From Deinococcus planocerae (lineage in GTDB: Bacteria; Deinococcota; Deinococci; Deinococcales; Deinococcaceae), in assembly GCF_002869765.1 (NCBI RefSeq), contig NZ_PNOR01000004.1:110852-174851 (forward strand): a stretch of DNA of 64,000 bases, written 5' to 3'. The notes beneath the pieces were generated by a model. The model saw only the letters and a list, made by a program, of their open reading frames with translations, was not told where the DNA came from and did no database searches. Within the stretch, counting starts at the first letter, position 1, and every line of letters starts with the position of its first letter. The position numbers and the translations under genes were made by a program. Of the stretch, positions 45,141 to 54,306 are shown one piece after another.

Positions 45141-45656
45141 TCAGCGGCGGTCGGTCGTGCCGGTGTAGCCCGTGCCGGTCGTGCCCGTCGTGGTGGTTGT
45201 GGTCACGACGCGCTCGGGGCGGCGGTTGCGGCCCGCCAGGCCGAAGAGGCCCGCGAGGCCGAGCAGGCCCCAGGGAAACTCGCGGGTGTCGGCGGTGCCG
45301 TTGTTGTTGGTGTCCACCACGCCGTCGCCGTTGGGGTCGACCGCGTTGTTCACGCTCTCGGTGGCGCCCTCCACAGCCGCGCCCGTCGCGGCGGCGGCAT
45401 TGTCGACCGCCTCGCCGGTGGCGGCGGCGGCGTCTTGCACCGCGTCTCCCGTGGCGGCAGCGGCGTCTTGCACGGCGTCGCCCGTCGCGGCGGCGGCGTT
45501 GTCCACGGCCTCGCCCGCCCGCTCGGCGGCGCCGTCGGTCGCGTCGGTGCCGGTGGTGCTCGTGTCCTGCACCTGCACGTAGGTGGCGCTAGCGGCCACG
45601 GCCAGGGCGGTGGGGGCGGCGAAGATCAGGGCGAGCGTCAGCAGGGTCTTGTTCAT
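45141..45656 (-). CDS. Secreted 11-residue-repeat protein with WGxxGLxG segment
   Basis: 171 aa. Signal peptide at about 1-20 (NKTLLTLALIFAAPTALA). A central part (about 45-95) has four 11-residue repeats of the form (D/N)AAAATGxAVx, resembling LEA-type amphipathic repeats. A DPNGDGVVDTNNNGTAD stretch (about 107-123) could bind Ca2+ like a dockerin/EF-hand loop. PWGLLGLAGLFGLAG (about 128-142) is a WGxxGxxG motif followed by basic residues, then a Thr-rich tail. GGAGA precedes the ATG. Envelope or desiccation role is conjecture. Confidence 0.7.
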   Translation of the reverse strand: MNKTLLTLALIFAAPTALAVAASATYVQVQDTSTTGTDATDGAAERAGEAVDNAAAATGDAVQDAAAATGDAVQDAAAATGEAVDNAAAATGAAVEGATESVNNAVDPNGDGVVDTNNNGTADTREFPWGLLGLAGLFGLAGRNRRPERVVTTTTTTGTTGTGYTGTTDRR

Positions 45657-45805
45657 GGAAAGTCTCCTTGGTATGCCGGTCGTGCGGCCACCCGCCGGGG
45701 CAGCCGCCAAGCGCCTTCCATGCTGCGGGCCTCCCCTCCACTTCGGCTGAGCTTCACCTCTATGTGTTCTTCACATGCCCGGGGGGCCACAAACAGGCCC
45801 CCGGC

Positions 45806-46375
45806 TCAGCGCGTGGGGGGAGGCGCCTCCCTCCGCGCGTCCGGCCCGAGTTCCTGCACCGCCCGCAGCACGTTGGCGAGGTGGGTGTCGAGGTCCACCC
45901 CGAGTTCGCGCGCCCCCTGCTCCACCTCCTCGCGGCTGACGCCCGCCGCGAAGGCGCGGTTGCGAAACCGCTTCTTCAGGCTGCCGGGTTCGACGGCGCG
46001 CACGTCCCGGTCGGGGCGGATCAGCGCCGCCGCCTGCACCAGCCCGGTGAGTTCGTCCACCGCGAAGAGGGTCTTCGCCAGCCGGGTCTCGCGCGGAACG
46101 CCCGTGGAGGTCGCGTGGCCCAGGATCGCGTCCAAGACTTCGGGCGGCGTGTCGGTGTGTTCGCGCAGGAACTGGGCGCCCCAGGTCGGGTGCTCCGCCG
46201 GGTGCCGCTCGTAGTCGAAGTCGTGGAGCAGGCCCGTCACCGCGTAGAGTTCCTCGTCCTCGCCCCATTGCCGGGCGTGCCAGCGCATCGCCGCCTCGAC
46301 GTTGAGCATGTGCCGCCGCAGCGACTCGGAGGGGGTGTGCTCCAGCATCAGGGCGTAGGCCTCGGCGCGGTTCAT
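45806..46375 (-). CDS. HD-domain phosphohydrolase
   Basis: 189 aa. Metal-binding pattern: His in LRRHMLNVEAAM (about residue 21), HD in TGLLHDFDYERHP (about 51-52), and a later His in AILGHATSTG. Similar to short HD proteins annotated as hydrolases of nucleotides. Leaderless start: minus-strand TAGACT, five bases, ATG at 46375; this rules against longer N termini. Substrate unknown. Confidence 0.85.
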   Translation of the reverse strand: MNRAEAYALMLEHTPSESLRRHMLNVEAAMRWHARQWGEDEELYAVTGLLHDFDYERHPAEHPTWGAQFLREHTDTPPEVLDAILGHATSTGVPRETRLAKTLFAVDELTGLVQAAALIRPDRDVRAVEPGSLKKRFRNRAFAAGVSREEVEQGARELGVDLDTHLANVLRAVQELGPDARREAPPPTR

Positions 46376-46483
46376 GCCCGAGTCTAGCGTCGGCTCTGCG
46401 GGGGACCCGTGGGCCGCAGGGCCCCGCCGCCGAGCGGGCCTCTCCCACGGTTCACTCATCCCGTCCCCCTACCCTCCGGGCAG

Positions 46484-47632
46484 ATGCGACAACCAAACAA
46501 GGGTGTGATCCTCACGGCACTCGGCACGGGGCTTGGCCTCGGGGCGGTGGCCCTCGCGGGGGGGGCCGACGGCCTCTTCTCGCGCTTCCGGCTGGACGCT
46601 CCGGTCGTCACGAACGGCAGCTTCCTCAGCCCGCAGGTCGAACTCTTCGGGGACGTGACGGTGGGCCGCGGCAGCTTCGTCGCGGGGAACACCACGCTGA
46701 GCGCCGACCCCGGCACGCGGGTGTGCCTCGGAAACGAGACCAATTTGCAGGACAACATCCTCTTCCTGGCCGACGGCGGGCGGCCCTTCCCGGCGGGGGC
46801 GGGCGGCTGCGACGCGCGGGCGACCACCGCGAAGAATCAGGTCAGCGTGGCCCACCAGGCGACGGTCGAGAACAGCACCCTGGGGAACTTCACCTTCGTG
46901 GGCTTTCACAGCCGGGTCGTGAACAGCGTGCTGGAGGACGGGGTGTTCGTCCTGCACGGCGCGCTGGTGCAGAACGTGCGGGTGCCGCAGGGCCGCCTCG
47001 TGCTCACGGGCGCGGTGGTCACCACCCAGGCGCAGGCGAACGCCCTGCCCCGCAAGGCCGAGGCGCAGGCCGAGTTCCAGCGCGACGTGCTGGAGGTCAA
47101 CGCCGAGTTCGCCGAGGGCTACGCCGAGCAGTACGCGGCCCAGGGCTACGCGGGCGTGACCGGGGTGAGCGCCGCGCCGAGAACGAGCTGGAACCCGAGC
47201 CCCGTGCGGCCCACCCTCGGCGCGAATGTCCGCACGGAGGAGTTCGCCCGCATCGTCGGCGACGTGCGGCTGGGCGAGGGCAGCGTGGTGGGCCGCCGCA
47301 CGAGCATCCGCGCGGACGAGGGCGCGCCCATCGTCATCGGGAGAGGCGCCGAGATCGGGGATCAGGTGACCTTCCACGCCCTCAAGGGCACGGGCATCCG
47401 CATCGGGGACAACCTCGACTCCGACGACAACATCGTCTTCCACGGTCCGCTGGAGATGGGCAACAACGTGACGGTCGGAGACGACGCGGTGGTCTTCCGT
47501 TCCAAGGTGGGCAACGACGTGACCATCGGCACGGGTGCGCTCGTGATCGACGTGACCCTGCCCGACGGGACGGTCGTGCCCGAGGGGGCGAAGATTCTGA
47601 GTCAGGCGGACGCGGACGCGCTGAGGCGCTGA
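46484..47632 (+). CDS. Gamma-carbonic-anhydrase-like protein with two beta-helix blocks
   Basis: 382 aa. A hydrophobic N-terminal segment (about 6-27) suggests export or an anchor. Two left-handed beta-helix blocks follow (about 50-190 and 250-370), with hexapeptide-repeat turns such as VTVGRGSFVAGNTTL and RLGEGSVVGRRTSI. His residues in VSVAHQATVEN and VGFHSRVV resemble gamma-CA zinc ligands, as does TFHALKG with IVFHGPLEMG in the second block. Leaderless-like start after TACCCT (46470-46475). Doubled architecture is larger than standard gamma-CA. Confidence 0.75.
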   Translation: MRQPNKGVILTALGTGLGLGAVALAGGADGLFSRFRLDAPVVTNGSFLSPQVELFGDVTVGRGSFVAGNTTLSADPGTRVCLGNETNLQDNILFLADGGRPFPAGAGGCDARATTAKNQVSVAHQATVENSTLGNFTFVGFHSRVVNSVLEDGVFVLHGALVQNVRVPQGRLVLTGAVVTTQAQANALPRKAEAQAEFQRDVLEVNAEFAEGYAEQYAAQGYAGVTGVSAAPRTSWNPSPVRPTLGANVRTEEFARIVGDVRLGEGSVVGRRTSIRADEGAPIVIGRGAEIGDQVTFHALKGTGIRIGDNLDSDDNIVFHGPLEMGNNVTVGDDAVVFRSKVGNDVTIGTGALVIDVTLPDGTVVPEGAKILSQADADALRR

Positions 47633-47655
47633 GGGCCTGAGCCTCCGAGAGCACA

Positions 47656-47702
47656 GGCGGGGAGGGGTGGGGCCGTGACGCCTCCACCCCTCCCCGCCTT
47701 TT
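47656..47702 (+). terminator. Terminator of the carbonic-anhydrase-like gene
   Basis: Perfect 15-bp stem GGCGGGGAGGGGTGG / CCACCCCTCCCCGCC with a 13-base loop, then TTTT. Confidence 0.9.
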
Positions 47703-47709
47703 CGCGGGC

Positions 47710-48276
47710 TCAACCCCGGTCGTAGATGTACTTGGCCCATTCGTCTTGCCAGTGGGCGAACTGGCCGTGGGCGTACACGCCGAAGGTGGGCGCGCGGGGG
47801 CGGGTGCGCAGGGGCATGCCGGCCTCGTCGGGGGTGCGGTTGCCCTTGCGCTGGTTGCAGCCCCGGCAGGCGGTGACGACGTTTTCCCAGCCGTGGCGCC
47901 CGCCGCGCGAGCGGGGCAGCACGTGGTCGAGGGTGAGGTCTTCGGGCGCCCCGCAGTACTGGCAGGCGAAGGTGTCGCGCCTGAGGACGTTGCGGCGGTT
48001 GAAGGGGACGGGGTGGACGCGCGGGCGCCGGACGTAGCGCCGCAGCCGGATCACGCTGGGCACCCGCAGCACGGTCGAGGGCGAGCGCACCACGTCGTTG
48101 CTCGCCTCCAGCACCTCGGCGACCCCGTACTGGACGAGCGTGATCGCGCGCTTGGCGCTCGTCACGTGCAGGGGCTCGTACGACGCGTTCAGGACCAGGA
48201 CCCGTGGGGCGTTCAGGTCCGCCGCCACGCGCATCCCGCGCGCCTCCTCTCTCGTCACGCTCGTGGTGGGATTCAC
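47710..48276 (-). CDS. HNH endonuclease
   Basis: 188 aa. The N-terminal part (VLVLNASYEPLHVTSAKRAI) plus the HNH core FACQYCGAP, LTLDHVLPRSRGG, WENVVTACRGCN (two CxxC pairs bind zinc) identifies the actinobacterial/Deinococcus-type HNH nuclease. Leaderless: minus-strand TAGAAT, six bases, GTG at 48276. Single-copy, chromosomal context; no restriction or phage gene nearby. Confidence 0.88.
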   Translation of the reverse strand: MNPTTSVTREEARGMRVAADLNAPRVLVLNASYEPLHVTSAKRAITLVQYGVAEVLEASNDVVRSPSTVLRVPSVIRLRRYVRRPRVHPVPFNRRNVLRRDTFACQYCGAPEDLTLDHVLPRSRGGRHGWENVVTACRGCNQRKGNRTPDEAGMPLRTRPRAPTFGVYAHGQFAHWQDEWAKYIYDRG

Positions 48277-48346
48277 GGCGGCATTCTAGAGCGCCCAGAT
48301 GGGGGGAATGTTGCGCCGAGTGGCTTAGGAAGCCGTAAGGCCGCGC

Positions 48347-49024
48347 TTACCCCCGCACCCCCAGCCCCGCCAGCGCCCGCCCCGCCTCCCCCCGCACGAA
48401 CTCCATCGCCCCGTCCGCCACGTACTGCACGGCCAGCGCCCCGAGCAAGACCCCGAGCACCCGCGTCACCACGTGCACGCCCGTGAGCCCGATCACCCGC
48501 GCGATCTGCCCGCTGAGCCGCAGGGCGAGGTAACACAGCAGCAAGACCCCGAACGTCACGAGGAGGACCGCCGCGAGCAGGGGGGGGCTGCCGTGCGCGT
48601 CCCCGGCGAGGATCATGATGCTCGCCAGCGTGCCGGGCCCGGCGATCAGCGGGATGGCGAGCGGAAAGACGCTGATGTCGGGGCGGTCTTGCGCCTCGCG
48701 TTCCTCGTCGGGGTTCTCGCGGCTGCCGCTGGGGCGGGCGAAGACCATATCGAGCGCGATCAGGAAGAGCAGGATGCCCCCCGCCACCCGGAAGGCGCTG
48801 AGGCTGATCCCCAGGTGCCCGAGCAGTTCGCGCCCGAACAGCGCGAAGGCCAGGATGATGCCGCCCGCCACCAGCGTCGCCTTGACCGCCACCCGCCGCC
48901 GCTCGAAGCTCGGGCGGTTCCCGGCGAGCCCCAGGAAGATCGGGGCCAGGCCCACCGGGTCCATCACCACCAGCATGGTGAGGAAGGTCTGGAGGCTGAG
49001 GCTGGAGAGTTCGGCCACGTTCAC
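48347..49024 (-). CDS. MarC-family integral membrane protein
   Basis: 225 aa, six helices. [20 protein letters not shown] (about 14-33) and the mid-protein [16 protein letters not shown] are MarC/NAAT-family repeats. Function unclear; earlier links to multiple-drug resistance were withdrawn for E. coli MarC. Leaderless GTG: minus-strand TAGGCT, seven bases, GTG. Confidence 0.88.
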   Translation of the reverse strand: MNVAELSSLSLQTFLTMLVVMDPVGLAPIFLGLAGNRPSFERRRVAVKATLVAGGIILAFALFGRELLGHLGISLSAFRVAGGILLFLIALDMVFARPSGSRENPDEEREAQDRPDISVFPLAIPLIAGPGTLASIMILAGDAHGSPPLLAAVLLVTFGVLLLCYLALRLSGQIARVIGLTGVHVVTRVLGVLLGALAVQYVADGAMEFVRGEAGRALAGLGVRG

Positions 49025-49091
49025 ACCGCTTAGCCTACCTGCTCCCCCGCTCCCGGAGCTTGCCCGGAAGTCCCCCCGGCCCTTCGGGTCA

Positions 49092-49158
49092 CCTCCCCTT
49101 AAAGGGAGGCCTCCAACGTCTGTCTCTGGCTCCCCTCTCAGCGAAGCTGACCGAGGGG
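49092..49158. repeat. Two-hairpin intergenic element
   Basis: CCTCCC...GGGAGG at 49092-49109, then CCCCTC-CAGC-gaa-GCTG-GAGGGG at 49132-49158. It sits between marC and the downstream end of the next minus-strand gene; may serve as that gene's terminator or be a small dispersed repeat. Confidence 0.5.
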
Positions 49159-49169
49159 TGGCCCCGCCC

Positions 49170-49826
49170 TTACCGCAAGACGTTTACCGTCAGGGTCCCC
49201 TCCGCCGTATACGCCTGCCCACCGCTCTCCTGGGTGGCCTGCACGCCCACCGTATAGGTGTTCGGCGGCGTGTTGGGGGCCACCGTCAGGCGCAGCGGCA
49301 CGCTCTCGCCCGCCCGCGCGCGGGCGCCTTGCAGGGTGAGGGCGAGGCCCGGCGCGGGGCTGCGGGTGCTCAGGCGGAACTCGCCGGGGTGCGTCTGGGG
49401 GGTGTAGCCGCCCACCCGCGCGGTGAAGTTCAGGGTCTGCCCCGCCCGCACGTTGAGTTCGGACACCGACTTCCCGCCCGAGGCCGGGGTGACGACCACG
49501 TAGCCGCCCGCGCACCCGGTCGCGCGCAGCACGCCGATGTCCCGCGCCCCGACCGCCAGCGCCGGGAGGAAGGACGCCACGACGAGCCCCAGCCCCAGGG
49601 CCGCCCGCCGGGGCCGCGCCCAGTTCGAGGCGGTGAAGGCGAGGCCCCCCGGCCCCAGCAGCAGCGGCGCGAGCAGCGCCAGGGTGGTGCGCCCCTCGCA
49701 GGGCCCCGAAAGCAGCGCGAGCCCCACCCCCCGCAAGAGCAGGAACACCCCCACGCCGATCCCCCACCCCAGCAGGAAGGCGACCAGGGGCGAGAGCGGT
49801 CGGGCGGGGCGGGCGGACGCGGTCAT
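49170..49826 (-). CDS. Membrane protein with extracytoplasmic Ig-like domain
   Basis: 218 aa. Three hydrophobic helices (about 10-38, 45-62, 75-93), then about 125 residues outside the membrane with beta-sandwich character ([20 protein letters not shown], and [20 protein letters not shown]) like NEW3/CARDB-type domains. No enzyme motif. Leaderless: minus-strand TAGCCT, six bases, ATG at 49826. Confidence 0.65.
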   Translation of the reverse strand: MTASARPARPLSPLVAFLLGWGIGVGVFLLLRGVGLALLSGPCEGRTTLALLAPLLLGPGGLAFTASNWARPRRAALGLGLVVASFLPALAVGARDIGVLRATGCAGGYVVVTPASGGKSVSELNVRAGQTLNFTARVGGYTPQTHPGEFRLSTRSPAPGLALTLQGARARAGESVPLRLTVAPNTPPNTYTVGVQATQESGGQAYTAEGTLTVNVLR

Positions 49827-49835
49827 GCGGGCAGG

Positions 49836-52565
49836 CTAGCGCGGGGGCGGGGGGACAAAGGGGCCTTCCTCCCCGGAGCCGACTCCGCCCCCGGCGGCGG
49901 GAGGCCGCGGCGCCAGGATCGCCACCGCGAGCAGGCTCAGCCCGGTGACGAGCACGGCCACGCCCACCGCCGCCCCGGGATTGTCCATCGTCGGCGCGTC
50001 GAGCAAGGCCCCCTTGACGCCCCCCGCCACGACGAGCGCGAGGCCGGTGTCCCACAGGGGGCGTGGCCCGCCGTTTGTCCCCTGCCGCGCCGTCCGGTGC
50101 GCCCCCACGCAGGCCCACAGGCCGACCCCGAGCACCGCGAGGCTGGAGAGGGCGAGCCAGGGCCGCAGCCCCTCCACCGACGGGTCCAGCCACGCCCCGA
50201 GCGAGAGCAGCCCCACGAGAAGGAGCGCGGCCAGCCAGAGGGCCTGGGCGGGGGGACGTTGGGGCGTGGCGGTGCCCGGAATCAGGTTGGTCAGCATCCG
50301 CAGGCCGCCCGGAGTGCGGGTCAGGGCCCAGACCCCGCCGAGGGCGAGCACGCCGGGGACCGGAACGGGGGAGGTGCCGCCCCACACGCCCTCCACCAGG
50401 GCGACGAGCGCGGCGAGCAGGCCCAGGCCGAGCCCCACGTCCAGCCGTCCCCACCCCCAGACGAGGCGCAGCGGGACTGTCAGCGCCGCCGCCAGGGCCA
50501 GCGCCCCCGGCACGCCGAGCGCGGGGAGCCACGTCACGCAGGCCACGCTCAACGCCAGGGCGAGGAGGACGAGCCCGGCCAATTCGGCGAGGCCGCGTGC
50601 CTCCCCGCCCACCCGTGCCGTGCCCAGGAGCGAGCCCGCCGCGAGGAGGCCGGTCAGGCAGGCGGCCAGCCTGGGGAGCCCGTCGCCCTCCGCCGTCCCG
50701 AGGAGCAGCAGGGCTCCCAGGGCGGCTCCGGGAGCGAGCGCCCAGAAGAGCGTCGTTCGGAGGGAGTCGGTCGGGGTCGGTGCGTCGCCGGGCCGCTGCC
50801 CCGCCCGCCGCAGCCACCACAGCCCCCCCGCGAAAGCTACTGTGACTATTCCGAGGGAGAGGACGCCCCCCGGCTGAAGCGCCCCCATGAGCAGAGCGCC
50901 GCACCCCACGGCGAGGAGCGGGGCCGTCAGCCCGGGGGCGGGTGGCGTGACGGAGGCATCCGGGCCTCTCTCCGCGCGGGGAGCACTCGCCCAGGGGTCC
51001 CGCGCGACCCGCAGGGCGCCGAGCAGCCCTATGACTGCCGGAACCGCGCCCAGCAGCGCCGCCCGCACCGGGTCCGCTCCCCAGCCTTCTCCCGCCACGC
51101 CCGCGCCCCACAAGGCGCTCAGCCCCAGGCCCGCCACGCCCGTCGTCAGCCAGCCCCGGCTGCGGGCGCTCAGCCCCACGAGCAGCAGGGCGAGCGCGAT
51201 CCCGCTCAGGGCGGCGGGCTGGGTCCGTGCGCCGAGCAGCCCGAGGGCCGCCGCCCCCGCGACCCCCGTGGCGGCGGCGGTCAGGCTGCCCGCGACCGTG
51301 CCCGCCAGCGAGGCACCCGTGTCCCTGACCCGATCCGTTTCCAGGTTCTGCCTCCAGGCGTGCCGGGCGGCGAGCGCGAGGGGCATCAAGGGCGCGAGAG
51401 CGAGTCCGAGAACAAGGGGGTCAGGGCCCCCCTGGAGGGAGAGCGCCGTCCCTGCGGCGGCGGCCACGAGCACCTGCGGCCCCAGCGTGGCCCACGCCGC
51501 GAGGACGGGCACCGGACCTCCCACCTCCCCCCGCTCCCTCCGCCCGAGCAGGGCCAGGGCCGGGGCAAGCGCGAGGGTGCTGAACGCCAGCCAGGCGAGC
51601 AGGCCGGGGAAAACTCCGCCGGAGAGGGCCAGAACCTGGGTGGCGAACGCCTCCCCCCGTCCGAAGAGCAATGCCGGGTCCACGTGACTTGCCGAGGCGA
51701 CCACCCACCCCACCGGCACCAGCCCCGCGGCTCCGAGAGTCAGCGCGAGGGCGGTTCGACCCGGATGGACCGGTTCCTCAACCGGGTCGGCCTCCCGGAC
51801 CCGGGCACTTCCCCGCGAGACAGCCACCCCCGCGAGGAGCAACACCGCGCCCGCCGCCGGAATGGACGCCTGCCCCAGGTCGTCCGTCAGCATCCAGGTC
51901 GAGAGGCCCGCCCCCAGCACCGCCAGCGCGCCGAGCAGGGGTTCGCCCCGCCGCAGGCCGTCCCACAGCAGCGCGGCGCTCAGCCCGAGGAGGCCCGCCA
52001 TCACCACGCCGGGTCCCCAGACGTCCGGCAGGACCTGGGCGACGCTCCCGAGCCCCAGCGCCGTCACCCCGTACCCCAGCCCGCGCAGGGCGCCCGACAC
52101 CGGCCACGGCACCCGTCGCGCGTTGAGGTACAGCAGCGCCCCGAAGGCGAACACGGCGAGCAGCCGCGTCCACCCCGGCGCCCCGAGTTCCCGCAGGGTG
52201 AAGGCCAGCCCGCCCAGCACGAGCACCCCGCCGATCACGCTGATCCGCGCCCGGCTGTAGGCGGGGTCCCACAGCGAGGGGCCGCGTGGCCGGGCAGGGC
52301 GAGGCGGAGGTGCGACGGGCACGTCGTCGGGCCAGACTGGGGGAGGGGACGTTTCCCCCGCCTGTTCGACCACGGGGAGGACGGCCACGGCGGGCTCGTC
52401 CGGCACCCCGCGCAGCCGTGCCAGTTTCGCCCGCAGCGCCTCGTGCCCTTCCCTCAGCCGCCGCAGCTCCTCGCGGGCCTCGTCCGCCCGCCGTTCCAGG
52501 CGTGCCGCGCGGACAAGCGCCCAGACGGCGAGCAGGAGCGTTAGCACCACCGCGAGGGTCGTCAC
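49836..52565 (-). CDS. DUF2339-family polytopic membrane protein
   Basis: 909 aa. An N-terminal helix, a coiled coil (about 22-55, RLERRADEAREELRRLREG), a Pro-rich linker, then more than 20 hydrophobic segments beginning near RISVIGGVLVLGGLAFTLRE. This coiled-coil plus very many short helices arrangement is DUF2339. Function unknown; possibly an envelope glycan flippase or transferase, which is speculation. GTG start at 52565. No terminator before the next gene (10 bp), so it may share an mRNA with it. Confidence 0.8.
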   Translation of the reverse strand: MTTLAVVLTLLLAVWALVRAARLERRADEAREELRRLREGHEALRAKLARLRGVPDEPAVAVLPVVEQAGETSPPPVWPDDVPVAPPPRPARPRGPSLWDPAYSRARISVIGGVLVLGGLAFTLRELGAPGWTRLLAVFAFGALLYLNARRVPWPVSGALRGLGYGVTALGLGSVAQVLPDVWGPGVVMAGLLGLSAALLWDGLRRGEPLLGALAVLGAGLSTWMLTDDLGQASIPAAGAVLLLAGVAVSRGSARVREADPVEEPVHPGRTALALTLGAAGLVPVGWVVASASHVDPALLFGRGEAFATQVLALSGGVFPGLLAWLAFSTLALAPALALLGRRERGEVGGPVPVLAAWATLGPQVLVAAAAGTALSLQGGPDPLVLGLALAPLMPLALAARHAWRQNLETDRVRDTGASLAGTVAGSLTAAATGVAGAAALGLLGARTQPAALSGIALALLLVGLSARSRGWLTTGVAGLGLSALWGAGVAGEGWGADPVRAALLGAVPAVIGLLGALRVARDPWASAPRAERGPDASVTPPAPGLTAPLLAVGCGALLMGALQPGGVLSLGIVTVAFAGGLWWLRRAGQRPGDAPTPTDSLRTTLFWALAPGAALGALLLLGTAEGDGLPRLAACLTGLLAAGSLLGTARVGGEARGLAELAGLVLLALALSVACVTWLPALGVPGALALAAALTVPLRLVWGWGRLDVGLGLGLLAALVALVEGVWGGTSPVPVPGVLALGGVWALTRTPGGLRMLTNLIPGTATPQRPPAQALWLAALLLVGLLSLGAWLDPSVEGLRPWLALSSLAVLGVGLWACVGAHRTARQGTNGGPRPLWDTGLALVVAGGVKGALLDAPTMDNPGAAVGVAVLVTGLSLLAVAILAPRPPAAGGGVGSGEEGPFVPPPPR

Positions 52566-52759
52566 GCCTCCCGCCCCACCTTCCGACCACGCCCTGCCGA
52601 GACCCCGGTGTCTCCCATGCCCTGCCCCCTTCGCGCGGTATTGCCCTGGTTTGGTTGCTCAAGACCACCGTACTTTGCCCGCCGCCCAGAACACGGGCGA
52701 TGGGGACGCGGCACAAGAACACCCCGCCGCGAGGGACGGGGCAGGTGGGGGAGGTGAAT

Positions 52760-53164
52760 TCAGCCCTCGGCGCTTGGCTGGGGCGTGCAGTCGGGGCACA
52801 GGCCCATGAATTCGAGCCTGACCTCGGTGACCTGGAAGCCGGGCGGGAGGGCCGCCACCGGGATGCACGGCATCGCCTCGGCGTCCACGTCGAAGATCGC
52901 GCCGCAGCCGCGGCAGACGGCATGGTGGTGGTCCTCGCCCTCGTGCTTGTAGTCGTAGCGGGTGGCCTGCCCGGCGCGTTCGATGGTCACGACCACCCCG
53001 TCGCGCACCAGGGCGTCGAGCGTGCGGTACACAGTGCCCAGGCTCACGTGGGGCAGCCGCCCCCGCACCTGCCCGTGAATCCAGGCCGCGTCCGGATGCT
53101 CCCGAGACGCCCGCAGCACCTCGATCACCGCCTGCCGCTGCCGGGTTTGCCGCACCATCGTCAT
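52760..53164 (-). CDS. Fur-family metalloregulator
   Basis: 134 aa. Winged helix (QTRQRQAVIEVLRASREHPDA; VSLGTVYRTLDALVRDGVV) and dimer/metal domain with HHHAVCRGCGAIFDV and a C-terminal CPDC, i.e. the structural zinc site of two CxxC pairs. PerR, Fur, Mur or Zur identity cannot be decided by eye. Leaderless: minus-strand TATCCT, six bases, ATG. Confidence 0.9.
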   Translation of the reverse strand: MTMVRQTRQRQAVIEVLRASREHPDAAWIHGQVRGRLPHVSLGTVYRTLDALVRDGVVVTIERAGQATRYDYKHEGEDHHHAVCRGCGAIFDVDAEAMPCIPVAALPPGFQVTEVRLEFMGLCPDCTPQPSAEG

Positions 53165-53219
53165 GGTTCGAGGATAGCAAAAGGGGTGACGGGGGCCTGA
53201 CGCGGGAGTTACGGTTGTG

Positions 53220-53315
53220 GTGAGTGGGAAGTGGTCAGTGGTGAGTGGGAAACGGCGGCAACAGCTTTAGCTCACCGCTTCCTTTTCCACTCACCACTTC
53301 CCACTGACCACTTAC
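53220..53315. repeat. Dispersed inverted repeat (GTGAGTGG/GGTCAGTGG family), copy 1
   Basis: Arms of 33 bases (53220-53252 and 53283-53315), 27 of 33 pairing, built from GTGAGTGG and AGTGGTCAGTGG units; 30-base loop. Lies between fur and birA. A related element is at 62188-62270. Confidence 0.75.
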
Positions 53316-53361
53316 GGGTGCAGGTCTCCCGCCTTGCCTTCGTTCACTCCTTCCCCGCATA

Positions 53362-54306
53362 GTGCTGAACGTGCCCGCCCGACTCCTGCCGCTGCTCACC
53401 GATGAGCCCCAGTCTGGGGAGGCGTTGGGGGCACGGCTGGGCGTGGGCCGCGTCACGGTGAACACCCTGGCGCGGCGGCTCGCGGAGGACGGCGTGCCCG
53501 TCGTCACCACGCGGGGCGGGTACGCGCTGGAGCCGGGCACGCCCGCGCCGCAGCTCGTGCCCGTCGCAGGCACCTTCGGGCGGGCGATGCGTTACGCGGG
53601 CACGGTTGGCAGCACGCAGGACGAGGTGCGGGCGTGGGCGGACGACCTGCGGGACCCCGCTCCGCACGGCGCGGTCGTCGTCGCGGAACGGCAGACCGCC
53701 GGGCGGGGGAGACGGGGGCGGGCGTGGGACACGACGCACGGGACGCTGGTCTTCAGCGTGTTGCTCGACGGCCCCCTGCCCCTCCCCGACCTCGCCCTGA
53801 TGCCGCTGGCGGCGGGTGTTGCGCTTCAAGCCGCGTGCGGCGTCGGCGGGCTGAAGTGGCCCAACGACCTGCTCGCCCCCGACGGGCGCAAGCTCGCGGG
53901 CATCCTGCTCGAAGCCGACCTGCGGGGCGAGGAGGCCCGCCGCGCCGTCCTGGGCATCGGCGTCAACGTCACCGCCGCGCCGCCCGGGGCCGCCCACCTC
54001 GCCGAATTCTCTCCCGGCGTCACCCGCGCCGCCCTCCTCGCCCGCGTCCTCGCCGAGCTGGAACGCTGGCTCGCCGCGCCGCCTGACGCTGTGCTGGAGG
54101 CGTGGCGGGGCGCGAGCGTCACCCTCGGGCGGGAGGTGCGGGTCGTCACCGGGCGCGGCGAGATCACCGGGACCGCCGTGGACCTCGACGCGCAGGGGGG
54201 GCTCGTCGTCCGTCCGCCCGGCGGCCCCCCCGTCACCGTCCACGCGGGCGACGTTCAGCTTGTCGGCACTCTCACCCCACCCCACTCACCGGAGGAACAG
54301 CCATGA
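53362..54306 (+). CDS. birA: Biotin--[acetyl-CoA-carboxylase] ligase (BirA)
   Basis: 314 aa. N-terminal winged helix (about 5-60), so possibly a biotin repressor too; the ligase domain has STQDEV, ERQTAGRGRRGRAW (about 113-126), KWPNDLL and GIGVNV. The C-terminal SH3-like domain closes it. Biotinylates the AccB carrier, serving accDA in this window. GTG 53371 is an alternative start, seven bases after CATAGT. Overlaps bioY as ATGA. Confidence 0.93.
   Translation: MLNVPARLLPLLTDEPQSGEALGARLGVGRVTVNTLARRLAEDGVPVVTTRGGYALEPGTPAPQLVPVAGTFGRAMRYAGTVGSTQDEVRAWADDLRDPAPHGAVVVAERQTAGRGRRGRAWDTTHGTLVFSVLLDGPLPLPDLALMPLAAGVALQAACGVGGLKWPNDLLAPDGRKLAGILLEADLRGEEARRAVLGIGVNVTAAPPGAAHLAEFSPGVTRAALLARVLAELERWLAAPPDAVLEAWRGASVTLGREVRVVTGRGEITGTAVDLDAQGGLVVRPPGGPPVTVHAGDVQLVGTLTPPHSPEEQP

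Noticed and set aside
48615..52544. A 1309-residue plus-strand frame opposite the DUF2339 protein
   Set aside because: Low-complexity Pro/Arg/Gly/Glu translation; the minus strand has a well-formed membrane protein there.
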